Below, one piece after another: positions 49,431 to 58,824 of a stretch of 64,000 nucleotides of DNA. Under the pieces are notes generated by a model that saw only the letters and a list, made by a program, of their open reading frames with translations, ran no database searches and was not told the origin of the DNA. The number at the start of each line of letters is the position of its first letter. Positions within the stretch are counted from its first letter, which is position 1. The translations under genes were made by a program, and so were the position numbers. The DNA is taken from assembly GCA_024710165.1 (NCBI GenBank), contig JANJVG010000207.1, positions 18,799 to 82,798 of the forward strand, written 5' to 3'. Source of the DNA: Burkholderiaceae bacterium (GTDB lineage: Bacteria; Pseudomonadota; Gammaproteobacteria; Burkholderiales; Burkholderiaceae_C).

Positions 49431-50732
49431 ATGCAACGCGAACCCCACCTGAACAATGCAGCCCTGTTTGCCCGCCGCGAGGCCGCCATCCCGCGCGGTG
49501 TCGGGCATTCCCACCAGATCTTCATCGAACGCGGCGAAAACGCCGAAATCTGGGATGTGGAAGGCCGTCGCTATATTGACTTTGCAGGGGGCATCGCGGT
49601 GCTCAACACCGGCCACCGGCACCCCGCCATCATCCAGGCCGTCAAGGACCAGCTCGACCACTACACCCACACCTGCTTCCAGGTGCTGGCCTATGAGCCC
49701 TATGTGGAACTGGCCGAACGCCTGAACGCCAAGGCACCGGGCCACTTCGCCAAGAAGACCATGTTCCTGACCACCGGCGCGGAAGCCGTGGAGAACGCCG
49801 TGAAGATTGCCCGTGCCCACACCGGCCGCTCCGGCATCATTGCGTTCACCGGCGGCTACCACGGCCGCACGATGATGACCATGGGCATGACCGGCAAGGT
49901 CGTGCCCTACAAGGCCGGCTTCGGCCCCTTCCCGGCCGAGATTTTCCATGCGCGCTTCCCCACCGAACTGCATGGCGTGAGCGTGCAGGACGCCATCGAC
50001 TCGCTGGAAAGCATCTTCAAGAACGATATCGAACCCAGCCGCGTGGCGGCCATCATCATCGAGCCGGTGCAGGGTGAAGGCGGCTTCAACATCGCGCCGC
50101 CCGCGCTGCTGCAGCACCTGCGCGCTGTTTGCGACCAGCACGGCATCCTGCTGATCGCCGACGAAGTGCAGACCGGCGCCGGCCGTACCGGCAAGTGGTT
50201 CGCCATCGAGCACAGCGGCGTGGCACCCGACCTCATCACCATGGCCAAGTCCATGGCGGGTGGCTTCCCGATCTCCGCCGTGGTCGGCCGCGCCGACGTG
50301 ATGGACGCTGCCGCCCCCGGCGGCCTGGGTGGCACCTATGCCGGCAGCCCGCTGGCCTGCGCCGCCGCACTGGCCGTGCTGGACGTGTTCGAGAAGGAAA
50401 ACCTGCTGCAGCGCGCCGAAGACGTGGGCCTGCGCCTGGTGGGTGGCTTGCAGGAGCTGGCCCGCAAGCACCGCTGCATCGCCGAGGTGCGCGGCCTGGG
50501 CGCCATGGTGGCCATGGAACTGTGCCAGGACGGCAACCCGCACCAGCCCGATGCAGCCCTGGCCAAGGCCCTGTCGGCCGAAGCGGCCAAGCGCGGCCTG
50601 ATCCTGCTGACCTGCGGCACCTACGGGAACGTGATCCGCATCCTGGTGCCGCTGACGGCCAGCGACGCGCTGCTCGACGAAGGCCTGGCCATCATCGGCG
50701 CATCCCTGGAGGCGGTCTGCGCCGCCCGCTGA
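49431..50732 (+). CDS. gabT: 4-aminobutyrate (GABA) aminotransferase
   Basis: A 433-residue class III aminotransferase. TTGAEAVENAVKIARAHTGR, the IADEVQTGAGRTG segment and the PLP lysine in LITMAKSMAGGFP are as in GabT, as is the GGTYAGSPLACAAALA C-terminal stretch. It moves the amino group of GABA (or 5-aminovalerate and related omega-amino acids) to 2-oxoglutarate, giving succinate semialdehyde and glutamate. No succinate-semialdehyde dehydrogenase gene adjoins it. Start ATG 49431 follows AAGGACC. Expression probably depends on the MocR regulator next to it. Confidence 0.92.
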   Translation: MQREPHLNNAALFARREAAIPRGVGHSHQIFIERGENAEIWDVEGRRYIDFAGGIAVLNTGHRHPAIIQAVKDQLDHYTHTCFQVLAYEPYVELAERLNAKAPGHFAKKTMFLTTGAEAVENAVKIARAHTGRSGIIAFTGGYHGRTMMTMGMTGKVVPYKAGFGPFPAEIFHARFPTELHGVSVQDAIDSLESIFKNDIEPSRVAAIIIEPVQGEGGFNIAPPALLQHLRAVCDQHGILLIADEVQTGAGRTGKWFAIEHSGVAPDLITMAKSMAGGFPISAVVGRADVMDAAAPGGLGGTYAGSPLACAAALAVLDVFEKENLLQRAEDVGLRLVGGLQELARKHRCIAEVRGLGAMVAMELCQDGNPHQPDAALAKALSAEAAKRGLILLTCGTYGNVIRILVPLTASDALLDEGLAIIGASLEAVCAAR

Positions 50733-50762
50733 TCCCGCCTTGCACGCCCGGCCTGTGATGCA

Positions 50763-50808
50763 GGCCACGCCCAGCCCGATGCGACCCGCGCCGCATCGGG
50801 CTGTGGCC
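50763..50808 (+). terminator. Probable transcription terminator after gabT
   Basis: A perfect 12-bp stem, CAGCCCGATGCG (50772-50783) with CGCATCGGGCTG (50792-50803), has an 8-base loop and a further GGCCA/TGGCC outer pairing. There is no T-run, so it could also be a stable RNA-end hairpin. Confidence 0.5.
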
Positions 50809-50980
50809 GTTCAAGCACTCCGCCACCGGCCGCGTCAATGGCCCCAGGGATAGGTAAAAAACCCAATGACCCGCAGGCTGCCCCCCTTTAGAGTCCGCCC
50901 TACCCCACAGCAAGGCCTGAACCGCACATCGAAGCCGATGACCGGCAGACTGGGTGTCCATCACTTCTGAGGCTCGCGCC

Positions 50981-51943
50981 ATGTACCAGCGCTTTTCCAC
51001 GGCCGATGTTCCAAAAAACCATGAATTCGGTTTCTGGCGCGATGTCATCGCCAAGGCCTATTTCCACCTTCAGCTCAATTTCCGCGACCACCACCGGTTC
51101 AGCGGCACCCTGGAGTCCTGGGACCTGGGGCTGGTGTCCCTGTCGCGGCTCGATTGCAGCCCGCTGCAGTATCAACGACTCAATCAGGATTGCCGGGCGA
51201 GCGTGCCACAGATCCTGGTCACCGTGCCGCTGCGCAGCGAGGTGGAGTTTTCCCAGCTCGGGCGCCAGACCCGTTGTGCCCCCGGCCAGTTCCTTCTGGA
51301 ACACAGCGATGAGCCCTACGAATTCAGCCATGCGGCGCACAACGACATGTGGGTGCTCAAGTTTCCGGACACCGCCCTCAAGGCCCGCGTGGGCAACACC
51401 AACCGGTTCTGCGCCCAGCGCTTCGACACCACCATGGGCATGGGCAAGCTTTTCAGCGATTACCTGCAACTGATCACGCGGCACTGCAACCCCGACCAGA
51501 GCCAGAGCGCCATGGCACTCATGGGCATGCAATTGATCGATCTGCTGGGTGTCGCACTCAAGGAGGCACCCTCGGTGCTGCAGTCTTCGCTGTCCATCGT
51601 GCGCACGGCCCACCTGGCGCGCATTGAAGCCTACACGCGCCAGCAGCTGGCAAACCCGCACCTCGACCCGGAAGCCATTGCCAGGGAAACCGGTATCTCG
51701 CTGCGCTATCTGCACGACCTGTTCAAGGACACGGGACAGACCGTATCGCAGTGGATCCGCGACCTGCGCCTGCAATCAGCTTACGAACAACTCTCCCTCG
51801 CGCCCGCTGGCAGTTCGGTTGCACAGATCGCCTACGCCTGTGGCTTCAACGACCAGACCCAGTTCAGCCACGCCTTCAAGCGGCGCTATGGAGAAACCCC
51901 CAGCGCAGTCCTGAAGACGCGCCCCTCACCCATCGCCCACTGA
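50981..51943 (+). CDS. AraC-type transcription regulator (FeaR-like)
   Basis: A 320-residue regulator from ATG 50981; an in-frame GTG at 50954 could add nine residues. The N-terminal part is an AraC-binding-like cupin as in FeaR (WRDVIAKAYFHLQLNF; SRLDCSPLQYQRL), and the C-terminal about 100 residues hold two helix-turn-helix motifs (AIARETGISLRYLHDLF and VAQIAYACGFNDQTQFSHAF). It lies upstream of the hyuB-hyuA-liv operon, in the same direction with a 500-bp gap, and is a strong candidate regulator for that operon. The effector is unknown. Confidence 0.88.
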   Translation: MYQRFSTADVPKNHEFGFWRDVIAKAYFHLQLNFRDHHRFSGTLESWDLGLVSLSRLDCSPLQYQRLNQDCRASVPQILVTVPLRSEVEFSQLGRQTRCAPGQFLLEHSDEPYEFSHAAHNDMWVLKFPDTALKARVGNTNRFCAQRFDTTMGMGKLFSDYLQLITRHCNPDQSQSAMALMGMQLIDLLGVALKEAPSVLQSSLSIVRTAHLARIEAYTRQQLANPHLDPEAIARETGISLRYLHDLFKDTGQTVSQWIRDLRLQSAYEQLSLAPAGSSVAQIAYACGFNDQTQFSHAFKRRYGETPSAVLKTRPSPIAH

Positions 51944-52447
51944 CCTTGGGGTAAGGCCCCGAGGTCCACCACGGCCGGCCTACCGCACCAAGGCAGCACG
52001 CGTTCCGGAAAATGCACCCGACGCGCTTTGGGTGCAACGCCGGCCACGTCAACGCTGCGTACAGGCCAGCCAGGCGCCCGGATACCGCCGATTTCCCTGA
52101 TTTATCGGACGGGGAGCCTGTCGGACCAGGGCGTTGAAACCGAAAATTGGCCCCGGCGAAGCCTGTTGTTGCCGGATTTGCAGGCCCATCGCCTGGCTGT
52201 GGGCCCAAAAGACGGCGAAAAATGGACCGCTGCGGCCCATTTGCAGCCGACGATTCCCAGGCCCTACAGGTTCATAGGGTATGTCCTGACCCGCAGTGCA
52301 CCCCATCACAACGCGTGGTGCACGCAAACACAAGCCAGAAAAGGCTTCAAAACCCAGAATTTCTCCTGTACCGAGCTTCGTTTCAGCCCTCTGAAACGAC
52401 CCATGGATCGCTCGCCGTTGGCTCGCGGCGCGCACAGGAGAGAACCG
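51944..52447. promoter_or_regulatory. 500-bp non-coding leader before hyuB with hairpins
   Basis: No convincing gene is present. It should carry the promoter of the hyuB operon. Two inverted repeats stand out: GTGCACC (52296-52302) with GGTGCAC (52317-52323), and a perfect 8-bp hairpin CGTTTCAG-CCCT-CTGAAACG at 52379-52398, about 50 bp before the start codon. Either could be an operator for the AraC regulator or an RNA structure. Confidence 0.5.
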
Positions 52448-54196
52448 ATGAAAAACCCGAGAAAAGTTGACCCGATCACGCTGGCCGTGGTGCGCGGCGC
52501 ACTGGAGACGACGCAGCGCGAGATGACGCTGACCCTGGAGAAGACGGCACGCTCCAGCGTCTTCAACGTGGCGCACGACTACAGCAACGCGCTGTTCAAC
52601 CACCGCGCCGAGATGATCCTGCAGGGCCAGGACATCCCGATCCACCTCGGCGGCCTGATGCCCGCGATGAAGGCGGTGGCGAAGTACTTCGGGGATGACA
52701 TCCACGAAGGCGATGTGATCTACCACAACGACCCCGTGATGATGGGCAGCCACATCCTGGACTGCTGCATGTACAAGCCCGTGTTCCATCAGGGCAAGCT
52801 GGTGTTCTGGAGCGTGTGCAAGGGCCACGTGACCGACATCGGCGGCCCCGTGCCGGCGGGCTACAACCCCGACGCCAAGGAAATCTACGCCGAAGGCCTG
52901 CGCATCCCGCCCGTGAAACTGTGGGACAAGGGCAGGCCGCGCGAGGACGTCATCAACTTCATCCTCTCCAACGTACGCTCGCGCCGCGACTGGGAAGGGG
53001 ACCTGCGCGCGCAGTACGGCGCCGTGCAGATCGGCGAACGCAACCTGCTCGCCCTGCTCGACAAATACGGCGTGGAGGAAGTCCAGGCCTGCATCGACGA
53101 ACTGATGGACATGGCCGAGCGCTCCATGCGCAACCTGTTCGCCAGCACCAAGGACGGCACCTACGAAGCCAGCGCCGTGCTGGAAGACGCCGGCCACGGC
53201 CTGGGCGAGCTGACCATCAAGGCCACGGTGACGATCGCCGGCGACAGCTGCCATGTGCGCATCGACAGCCCGCCCCAGGTGCCCTACTTCATCAACTCCT
53301 ACGAAGGCAACTCGTATTCGGGCGTGTACCTTGGCCTGATGATGTTCGCCAAGGTGCCGCCACCGTACAACGAAGGGTTGTACCGCTGCGTGACGGTGGA
53401 CATGGGCCCCAAGGGCACGCTGTGCAACGCGGCCGAGCCGGCGCCGCACGTCAACTGCACCACCACGCCCATGGAGACGCTGACCGACGCCGTGCGCCTG
53501 GCGCTGGAGCAGGCCGCGCCCGAGCGCGCCGTGGGCTCCTGGTGCCATGCCAGCGGCATCAACATCGCAGGCCAGGACCAGCGCACCGGAGAACCCTATG
53601 TGACCATGATCCTGGCCTCGCTGATCGGCGGCGCGGGCGCCACGGCGCACCTCGATGGCTGGAACTCCGTCGGCCCGCAATGCTGCTTCGGCGCGCTGAG
53701 CTCGGGCGACATCGAGATCATGGAGTACTCCTACCCCATCCAGATCCACCGCTACGGGCTGGTGCCCGACAGCGGCGGCGCGGGCTACCACCGCGGCGGC
53801 TGCGCCACGGTGTGGGAGGTGGAGCCACTGGACCACGAGATGACCGCCATCAGCTTCGGCGAAGGGCGCCTCTACCCGGCCCTGGGCGCCAACGGCGCGC
53901 AAAGCGCCTGCCCGGACCTCAAGCTCGGGCGCGTCGAGCGCAAGCAGGGCGAGGACATCACCGAGGTGATGCGCAGCAACGCCATCCTGACCGTGCAGCC
54001 CGGCGAGCGCGTGGCCACCATCAACCCCGGCGGCGGCGGCTGGGGCAATGCGCTGGAGCGCGAGATCTCGCGCGTGGTCCACGACGTGCGCAACGGCTAT
54101 GTCTCGGTAGAAGCCGCCGCCAACGAATACGGCGTTGCCGTGGACACCGCCAACTGGACCGGCACCGCCTGCGGCGCGCGCCTGGCCAAGGCCTGA
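52448..54196 (+). CDS. hyuB: Hydantoinase/oxoprolinase B-type subunit (ATP-dependent amidohydrolase)
   Basis: A 582-residue HyuB protein. The start MKNPRKVDPITLAVVRGALE follows an AGGAGAGAACCG site at ATG 52448. Family blocks are clear: LEKTARSSVFNVAHD, DIPIHLGGLMPAMKAV, HNDPVMMGSHILD and CKGHVTDIGGPVPAG. With HyuA it forms an ATP-dependent enzyme; the superfamily includes 5-oxoprolinase, N-methylhydantoinase, caprolactamase, N-methylpyrrolidone-opening amidohydrolases and acetone/acetophenone carboxylases. Sequence alone does not choose. Its place beside a Liv transporter and GABA aminotransferase makes a lactam or hydantoin substrate attractive. Confidence 0.88.
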   Translation: MKNPRKVDPITLAVVRGALETTQREMTLTLEKTARSSVFNVAHDYSNALFNHRAEMILQGQDIPIHLGGLMPAMKAVAKYFGDDIHEGDVIYHNDPVMMGSHILDCCMYKPVFHQGKLVFWSVCKGHVTDIGGPVPAGYNPDAKEIYAEGLRIPPVKLWDKGRPREDVINFILSNVRSRRDWEGDLRAQYGAVQIGERNLLALLDKYGVEEVQACIDELMDMAERSMRNLFASTKDGTYEASAVLEDAGHGLGELTIKATVTIAGDSCHVRIDSPPQVPYFINSYEGNSYSGVYLGLMMFAKVPPPYNEGLYRCVTVDMGPKGTLCNAAEPAPHVNCTTTPMETLTDAVRLALEQAAPERAVGSWCHASGINIAGQDQRTGEPYVTMILASLIGGAGATAHLDGWNSVGPQCCFGALSSGDIEIMEYSYPIQIHRYGLVPDSGGAGYHRGGCATVWEVEPLDHEMTAISFGEGRLYPALGANGAQSACPDLKLGRVERKQGEDITEVMRSNAILTVQPGERVATINPGGGGWGNALEREISRVVHDVRNGYVSVEAAANEYGVAVDTANWTGTACGARLAKA

Positions 54197-54235
54197 GCCC
54201 GCCCCTAAACCCACACGTACAACTGAGAGACACAC

Positions 54236-56314
54236 ATGACCACCTACCGACTTGGCGTGGACGCTGGCGGCACCTTCACCGACTTCGTCCTGGCCGATGA
54301 CCAGGGCAACACCCACCTCTTCAAGGCGACCTCGACCCCCGAGGACGGCACCCGCGCCATCGCCGACGGCTTCGCGCAGATCTCGGAAAAGCTCGGCAAG
54401 CCGATGCACGCGATCCTCGCGAACACCGACCTGTGCGTGAACGGCACCACCGTGGCGCTGAACGCGCTGATCCAGCACAAGGGCGTGAAAACCGGGCTGG
54501 TCTGCACGGCCGGCCACGAGGACTCGCTGGAAATCCGCCTTGGCCACAAGGAAGAAGGTTACCGCTACGACGCCGAGTACCCGCCGGCGCGGCAACTGGT
54601 AGAGCGCCACCTGCGCGTGCCGGTGCGCGAGCGCGTGCTGGCCGACGGCAGCGTGCGCACCCCCCTGCACGAGGAAGACGTGCGCGCCGCCTGCGAACTG
54701 TTCCGCCGGGAAGGCGTGCAGGCCGTGGCCATCTCCTTCCTGTGGTCGGTGTCCAACGATACCCATGAGCGGCGCGCCGCGCAGATCGTGCGCGAGATGC
54801 TGCCCGATGTGTACGTCTCGGTCGGCATCGAGGTGTTCCCGCAGATGCGCGAATACACGCGCACCTCCACCGCCGTGGTCAACGCCTACCTGGGGCCGGT
54901 GCTGAAGAACTACGTCGAGCGCATCGACACCTTCTACCGCGAACAAGGCACCCAGGTGCCCGTGCGCTACTACCAGTCCAATGGCGGCATGGCTGCGCGC
55001 GACGTGATGGTCTCGCGCGCCGTCAACGCCATCAACTCCGGCCCGGCATCGGCCCCCATGGCCGGCCGCTTCATCACACGGCCACTGGGCATCCGCAACT
55101 TCATCACCGTGGACATGGGCGGGACGTCGTTCGACATCACGCTCACGCACGAGGACAAGACCAACATCGACAAGGACATCGACTTCCTGCGCTATCGCAT
55201 CGGCACCCCGATGATCCAGGTGGAAACGCTGGGCGCGGGCGGCGGTTCCATCGCCTGGATCGACCAGATGGGCGTGCTCAACGTCGGCCCGCAGTCCGCC
55301 GGCGCCATGCCCGGGCCCGCCTGCTACCAGCGAGGTGGCACCCAACCCACGGTGACCGACGCCAACGTTGCCCTGGGCTACCTGAACCCGGAATCGCTGC
55401 TGGGCGGGCGCCTGCCCATCGACGCAGCCGCGTCGCGCCAGGCCATCTCGCACCACCTGGCCGAGCCGCTGTACATCAGCGTGGAAAAGGCCGCCTACGG
55501 CATGTTCAGCATCGTCAACAACAACATGGTCAACGGCATCCGCCGCGTGTCCATCGAGCGCGGCTACGACCCGCGCGACTTCGCCCTCATCGGCGCGGGC
55601 GGCGCCACCGGCCTGCACCTGACGGCACTGGCCCAGGAGATCGGCTGCCGCACGGTGCTGGTGCCCAAGCTCGCTTCGGGCCTGTGCGCCTTCGGCCAGC
55701 TGCTCTCGGACATCAAATACAACTACATGGCGGCCACCCCCATGCGGCTGGACGACCGCGCCCCGCTGGCGGACCTGGAAAACCGCTTCCGCTCGCTGGA
55801 GCATGACGGCATCACTGTCATGCAGGCCGAGGGCATTCCTCTCAGCCGCATCGCCTTCAAGCGCAGCATCGACATGCGCTACGTCGGCCAGGTGCACGAG
55901 TGCACCGTGGACATCGGCAGCACGACGGTGAATGCGGCCAACCTTCCGCACATCAAGCAACTGTTCCACGACCTGCACAAACAGCTGTTCACCTACAACG
56001 AGCCCGACAGCCTGGTCGAGGTGGTGAACATCGAATCCACCGTCTTCGGCAAGAGCGAACTGCTACCCCCACCCCAACTGCGCCCCGGCGAAAAGGTGCA
56101 GGATGCCCTCCGAACGCGCCGGCAGATGATTTTCAGCGCCGAGGGCAGCGCCGTGCTGACACCGGTGTACGACGGAGAGAAGCTGGGCGCGGGCAACGTC
56201 GTCGAAGGCCCCGCCGTCATCGAGGAGCCCACCACCACTGTGGTCATCTCGCCCGGCTGGACGGCACGGCTCGACGAGAGCGGCACCTACGTCATCACCC
56301 GAAACGCCGTCTGA
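54236..56314 (+). CDS. hyuA: Hydantoinase/oxoprolinase A-type subunit (ATP-dependent amidohydrolase)
   Basis: A 692-residue HyuA protein. The nucleotide-binding fold begins GVDAGGTFTDFVLAD (about residues 6-20) and VDMGGTSFDI supplies the second phosphate loop; LIGAGGATGLHLTALA is a third conserved block. It works with HyuB as an ATP-driven amidohydrolase that opens cyclic amides. It begins 39 bp after hyuB and its stop overlaps the first liv gene by one base, so the enzyme and transporter are made together. Carboxylase members of the superfamily usually have an additional small subunit gene, which is not seen here, favouring a hydrolase. Confidence 0.88.
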   Translation: MTTYRLGVDAGGTFTDFVLADDQGNTHLFKATSTPEDGTRAIADGFAQISEKLGKPMHAILANTDLCVNGTTVALNALIQHKGVKTGLVCTAGHEDSLEIRLGHKEEGYRYDAEYPPARQLVERHLRVPVRERVLADGSVRTPLHEEDVRAACELFRREGVQAVAISFLWSVSNDTHERRAAQIVREMLPDVYVSVGIEVFPQMREYTRTSTAVVNAYLGPVLKNYVERIDTFYREQGTQVPVRYYQSNGGMAARDVMVSRAVNAINSGPASAPMAGRFITRPLGIRNFITVDMGGTSFDITLTHEDKTNIDKDIDFLRYRIGTPMIQVETLGAGGGSIAWIDQMGVLNVGPQSAGAMPGPACYQRGGTQPTVTDANVALGYLNPESLLGGRLPIDAAASRQAISHHLAEPLYISVEKAAYGMFSIVNNNMVNGIRRVSIERGYDPRDFALIGAGGATGLHLTALAQEIGCRTVLVPKLASGLCAFGQLLSDIKYNYMAATPMRLDDRAPLADLENRFRSLEHDGITVMQAEGIPLSRIAFKRSIDMRYVGQVHECTVDIGSTTVNAANLPHIKQLFHDLHKQLFTYNEPDSLVEVVNIESTVFGKSELLPPPQLRPGEKVQDALRTRRQMIFSAEGSAVLTPVYDGEKLGAGNVVEGPAVIEEPTTTVVISPGWTARLDESGTYVITRNAV

Positions 56315-57111
56315 TGCCACACCTCCACGCTCCATCCCCCCTGCCCCGGCAACTGCGCGCCGAAGCGGTCAGCCTCACCTTCTCGGGGGTGCGCGCGCTC
56401 AAATCTGTGAGCCTCTCGCTGGAACGCGGCAAGGTACTGGGCCTGATCGGCCCGAACGGGGCCGGCAAGACCACGATGGTCAATGTGCTCAGCGGCTTCA
56501 ACACACCGGGCGAAGGCCAAGTGCTGCTGGACGACCTCCCGCTGCAGGGTCTGGGCGCCGACCGGTTCCGGCGCATCGGCGTGGCCCGCACCTTCCAGGG
56601 CGGCCGGCTGTTCCGCAACCTGTCGGTGCAGGACAACCTGGAGGCGGCCGGCGTCGGACTGGGCATGTCGCGCCGCGACGCTGGCGCCGAGGCGCGCCGC
56701 ATCCTGCACTGGCTGGGGCTGACGCACCTGGCGAACATGCCCGCCAGCGCCCTGCCCTACACCGACGAACGCCGCGTTGGCATCGCCCGCGCCGTGGTCG
56801 GCGGCCCGGCCTTCCTGCTGCTGGACGAACCGGCCGCCGGCATGAACGACCACGAGGCCAGCGACCTGCGCGCCACCATCGCCCAGCTCGTCGAGCACAT
56901 CGGCTGCGGGGTGCTGCTGATCGAGCACAACGTGCGCCTGGTGCTGAGCATCTGCAGCCACATCGTGGTGATGGACGCGGGCGAGGTGATCGTCCAGGGC
57001 GACCCGGACGCCATCCGTGGCAGCGAGCGCGTGCGCCACGCCTACATGGGCACGGCCGATGGCGGCGGCGCGGCGCTGGCCGCCCCCACCACCGAGGAGG
57101 CCTGCGCATGA
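56314..57111 (+). CDS. Branched-chain-amino-acid-type ABC transporter ATPase (LivG-like)
   Basis: A 265-residue LivG-type ATPase. Walker A GPNGAGKTTM (about residues 47-56), Walker B FLLLDEPAAG and the H-loop are intact. The signature region, normally LPYGxQRR in LivG, here reads LPYTDERRVGIARAV, with Thr in place of the usually invariant Gly. This is odd and may weaken ATP hydrolysis, or the partner LivF may provide the working site. The ATG at 56314 shares a base with the hyuA stop. Together with the next genes it forms a complete Liv/urea-type importer whose substrate is not known. Confidence 0.85.
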   Translation: MPHLHAPSPLPRQLRAEAVSLTFSGVRALKSVSLSLERGKVLGLIGPNGAGKTTMVNVLSGFNTPGEGQVLLDDLPLQGLGADRFRRIGVARTFQGGRLFRNLSVQDNLEAAGVGLGMSRRDAGAEARRILHWLGLTHLANMPASALPYTDERRVGIARAVVGGPAFLLLDEPAAGMNDHEASDLRATIAQLVEHIGCGVLLIEHNVRLVLSICSHIVVMDAGEVIVQGDPDAIRGSERVRHAYMGTADGGGAALAAPTTEEACA

Positions 57112-57851
57112 CCACACCCCTTCTGAGTATCCAGGACCTGCACGTGCGCTACGGCGGCATCGCCGCGCTGCGCGGGCTCGACCTCACCATCCACGCTGGC
57201 GAGACCGTCATGGTCACCGGCCCCAACGGCGCGGGCAAGTCCACGCTGATGAAGGCCATCGCCGGCCTGGTCAAGCCACGCCAGGGCCGCATCGTCTTCG
57301 ACGGCCAGCTGACCACCGGCCGCGCGCCGGAAACCGTGGCTGCGAGCGGCTTCTCGCTGGTGCCTGAGGGTCGGCAGGTCTTCGGCTCGATGACCGTGCT
57401 GGAGAACCTGCGCATCGGCACCGGCCTGCGCCGCAACGCCCTGGCCGTGGCCGCCGACCTGGAATACCTGCTCGACGTGTTCCCGCTGCTGCGTGATCGC
57501 GCCCACGGGCAGGCGGGCCTGCTCTCGGGTGGACAGCAGCAGATGCTGGTGATCGCCCGCGCCCTCATGGCCGCGCCGCGCCTGCTGGCCATCGACGAGC
57601 CTTCGCTCGGCCTGGCGCCGCGTGTGACCGACCAGGTCTACGAGGCCTTGCTGCGCCTGCGCGCCGAGCGCGACCTCACGCTGCTGATCGTCGAGCAGAG
57701 CGCCAGCCGCGCCCTGATGACTGGCGGCCGCATGGTGATGCTGCGCGAGGGCGGCATCGTCCTCGAAGGCGACCCGCGCCAGATCACGGCGCAGCAGATG
57801 CAACAGGCCTACTTTGGCTACGACGCCGCGCCAGCGGACATGCACGCCTGA
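57108..57851 (+). CDS. Branched-chain-amino-acid-type ABC transporter ATPase (LivF-like)
   Basis: A 247-residue LivF-type ATPase, overlapping the LivG-like gene by four bases (ATGA). Walker A GPNGAGKSTLMKAIAGL, PEGRQVFGSMTVLENL, signature LLSGGQQQMLVIARAL, Walker B LLAIDEPSLGL and the EQ/H-loop are all normal. It pairs with the LivG-like protein in the importer. The substrate is unknown but should match the HyuAB reaction. Confidence 0.88.
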   Translation: MTTPLLSIQDLHVRYGGIAALRGLDLTIHAGETVMVTGPNGAGKSTLMKAIAGLVKPRQGRIVFDGQLTTGRAPETVAASGFSLVPEGRQVFGSMTVLENLRIGTGLRRNALAVAADLEYLLDVFPLLRDRAHGQAGLLSGGQQQMLVIARALMAAPRLLAIDEPSLGLAPRVTDQVYEALLRLRAERDLTLLIVEQSASRALMTGGRMVMLREGGIVLEGDPRQITAQQMQQAYFGYDAAPADMHA

Positions 57852-57879
57852 CCTTCCCCACCCTACGCCGCACCCCACC

Positions 57880-58794
57880 ATGACCGCCGCACTCCAATAC
57901 CTGTTCGACGCCCTGAGCCTGGGCAGCCTCTACGCGCTGGGTGCCCTGGGCATCGCGCTGATTTTCGGCGTGATGCGCCTGGTCAACTTCGCCCATGGCG
58001 ACGTGATGACCTTCGCCATCTTCGTCCTGATCGCGCCCACCACCGAGGCCGTGGCGCCCCTGTGGGTGGGCGCCTGGGCCACGCCGCTGATTGTGCTCAC
58101 CGTGCTGGGCGTGGGCGCTGCTTTGGCGGTGCTGGCCGAACTGGCCGTCTTCCGCCACCTGCGCCACGCCACGCCCGCCACCACCATGATGGCCGCGTTT
58201 GCCCTGGGCTTCGTCATCCAGAACACCTTGCTCGTGCTGCACAGCAGCCGGGCCAAGGCCGTAAACCTGTGGCCGCAGCTCAATCTGCCGGTGGACCTCC
58301 TGGGCGCGCGCGTGCCGGCACTGCAGATGCTGATGATCGGCATCACCATGGCCCTGCTGCTGGGCCTGGCGTGGATGCTGCGGCACACCCGCGCCGGGCT
58401 GGAGATGCGCGCCGCCGCCGAGGACTTCGACATGGCACGCATGCTGGGCGTGAAGGCCAACCGCGTCATCCTCGTGGCCTTTGGCATGAGCGGCGCGCTG
58501 GCCGCGCTCATCGGCCTGTTCATGGTGAACCAGACCGGGCTGGTGGACATCCGCATGGGCGCGCCCATGATGCTCGTGGCCTTTGTATCCACCGTCATCG
58601 GCGGCCTGGGCAGCCTGATGGGGGCCGTGCTCGGCGGCTTCCTCATCGGCTTCGTCAGCACGGCCCTGCAGGCCTGGCTGCCGCTCGATGCCCGCGCCTT
58701 CCGAGACGCCTTCGTCTACCTCGGCGTCATCGCCCTGCTGCTGTGGCGGCCCAACGGTCTCTTCATCACCGGCGCCTCACGCCAGCGTGTCTGA
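57880..58794 (+). CDS. Branched-chain-amino-acid-type ABC transporter permease (LivH-like)
   Basis: A 304-residue permease of the LivH type, beginning LQYLFDALSLGSLYALGALG and with the typical LRHTRAGLEMRAAAEDFDMARMLGV cytoplasmic loop (shown in part), where the ATPase docks. About eight membrane spans. It is 28 bp after the LivF-like gene. Good family fit; ligand unknown. Confidence 0.88.
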   Translation: MTAALQYLFDALSLGSLYALGALGIALIFGVMRLVNFAHGDVMTFAIFVLIAPTTEAVAPLWVGAWATPLIVLTVLGVGAALAVLAELAVFRHLRHATPATTMMAAFALGFVIQNTLLVLHSSRAKAVNLWPQLNLPVDLLGARVPALQMLMIGITMALLLGLAWMLRHTRAGLEMRAAAEDFDMARMLGVKANRVILVAFGMSGALAALIGLFMVNQTGLVDIRMGAPMMLVAFVSTVIGGLGSLMGAVLGGFLIGFVSTALQAWLPLDARAFRDAFVYLGVIALLLWRPNGLFITGASRQRV

Positions 58795-58824
58795 CCCTTC
58801 CTCCCGATTTTTCACCGACCCGCC

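Noticed and set aside
52049..55978. A 1309-codon open frame on the minus strand, opposite hyuB and hyuA
   Set aside because: It is a GC-rich shadow of two well-conserved genes; its Ala/Val/His/Gly-rich translation shows no domain, and no ribosome-binding site is apparent.
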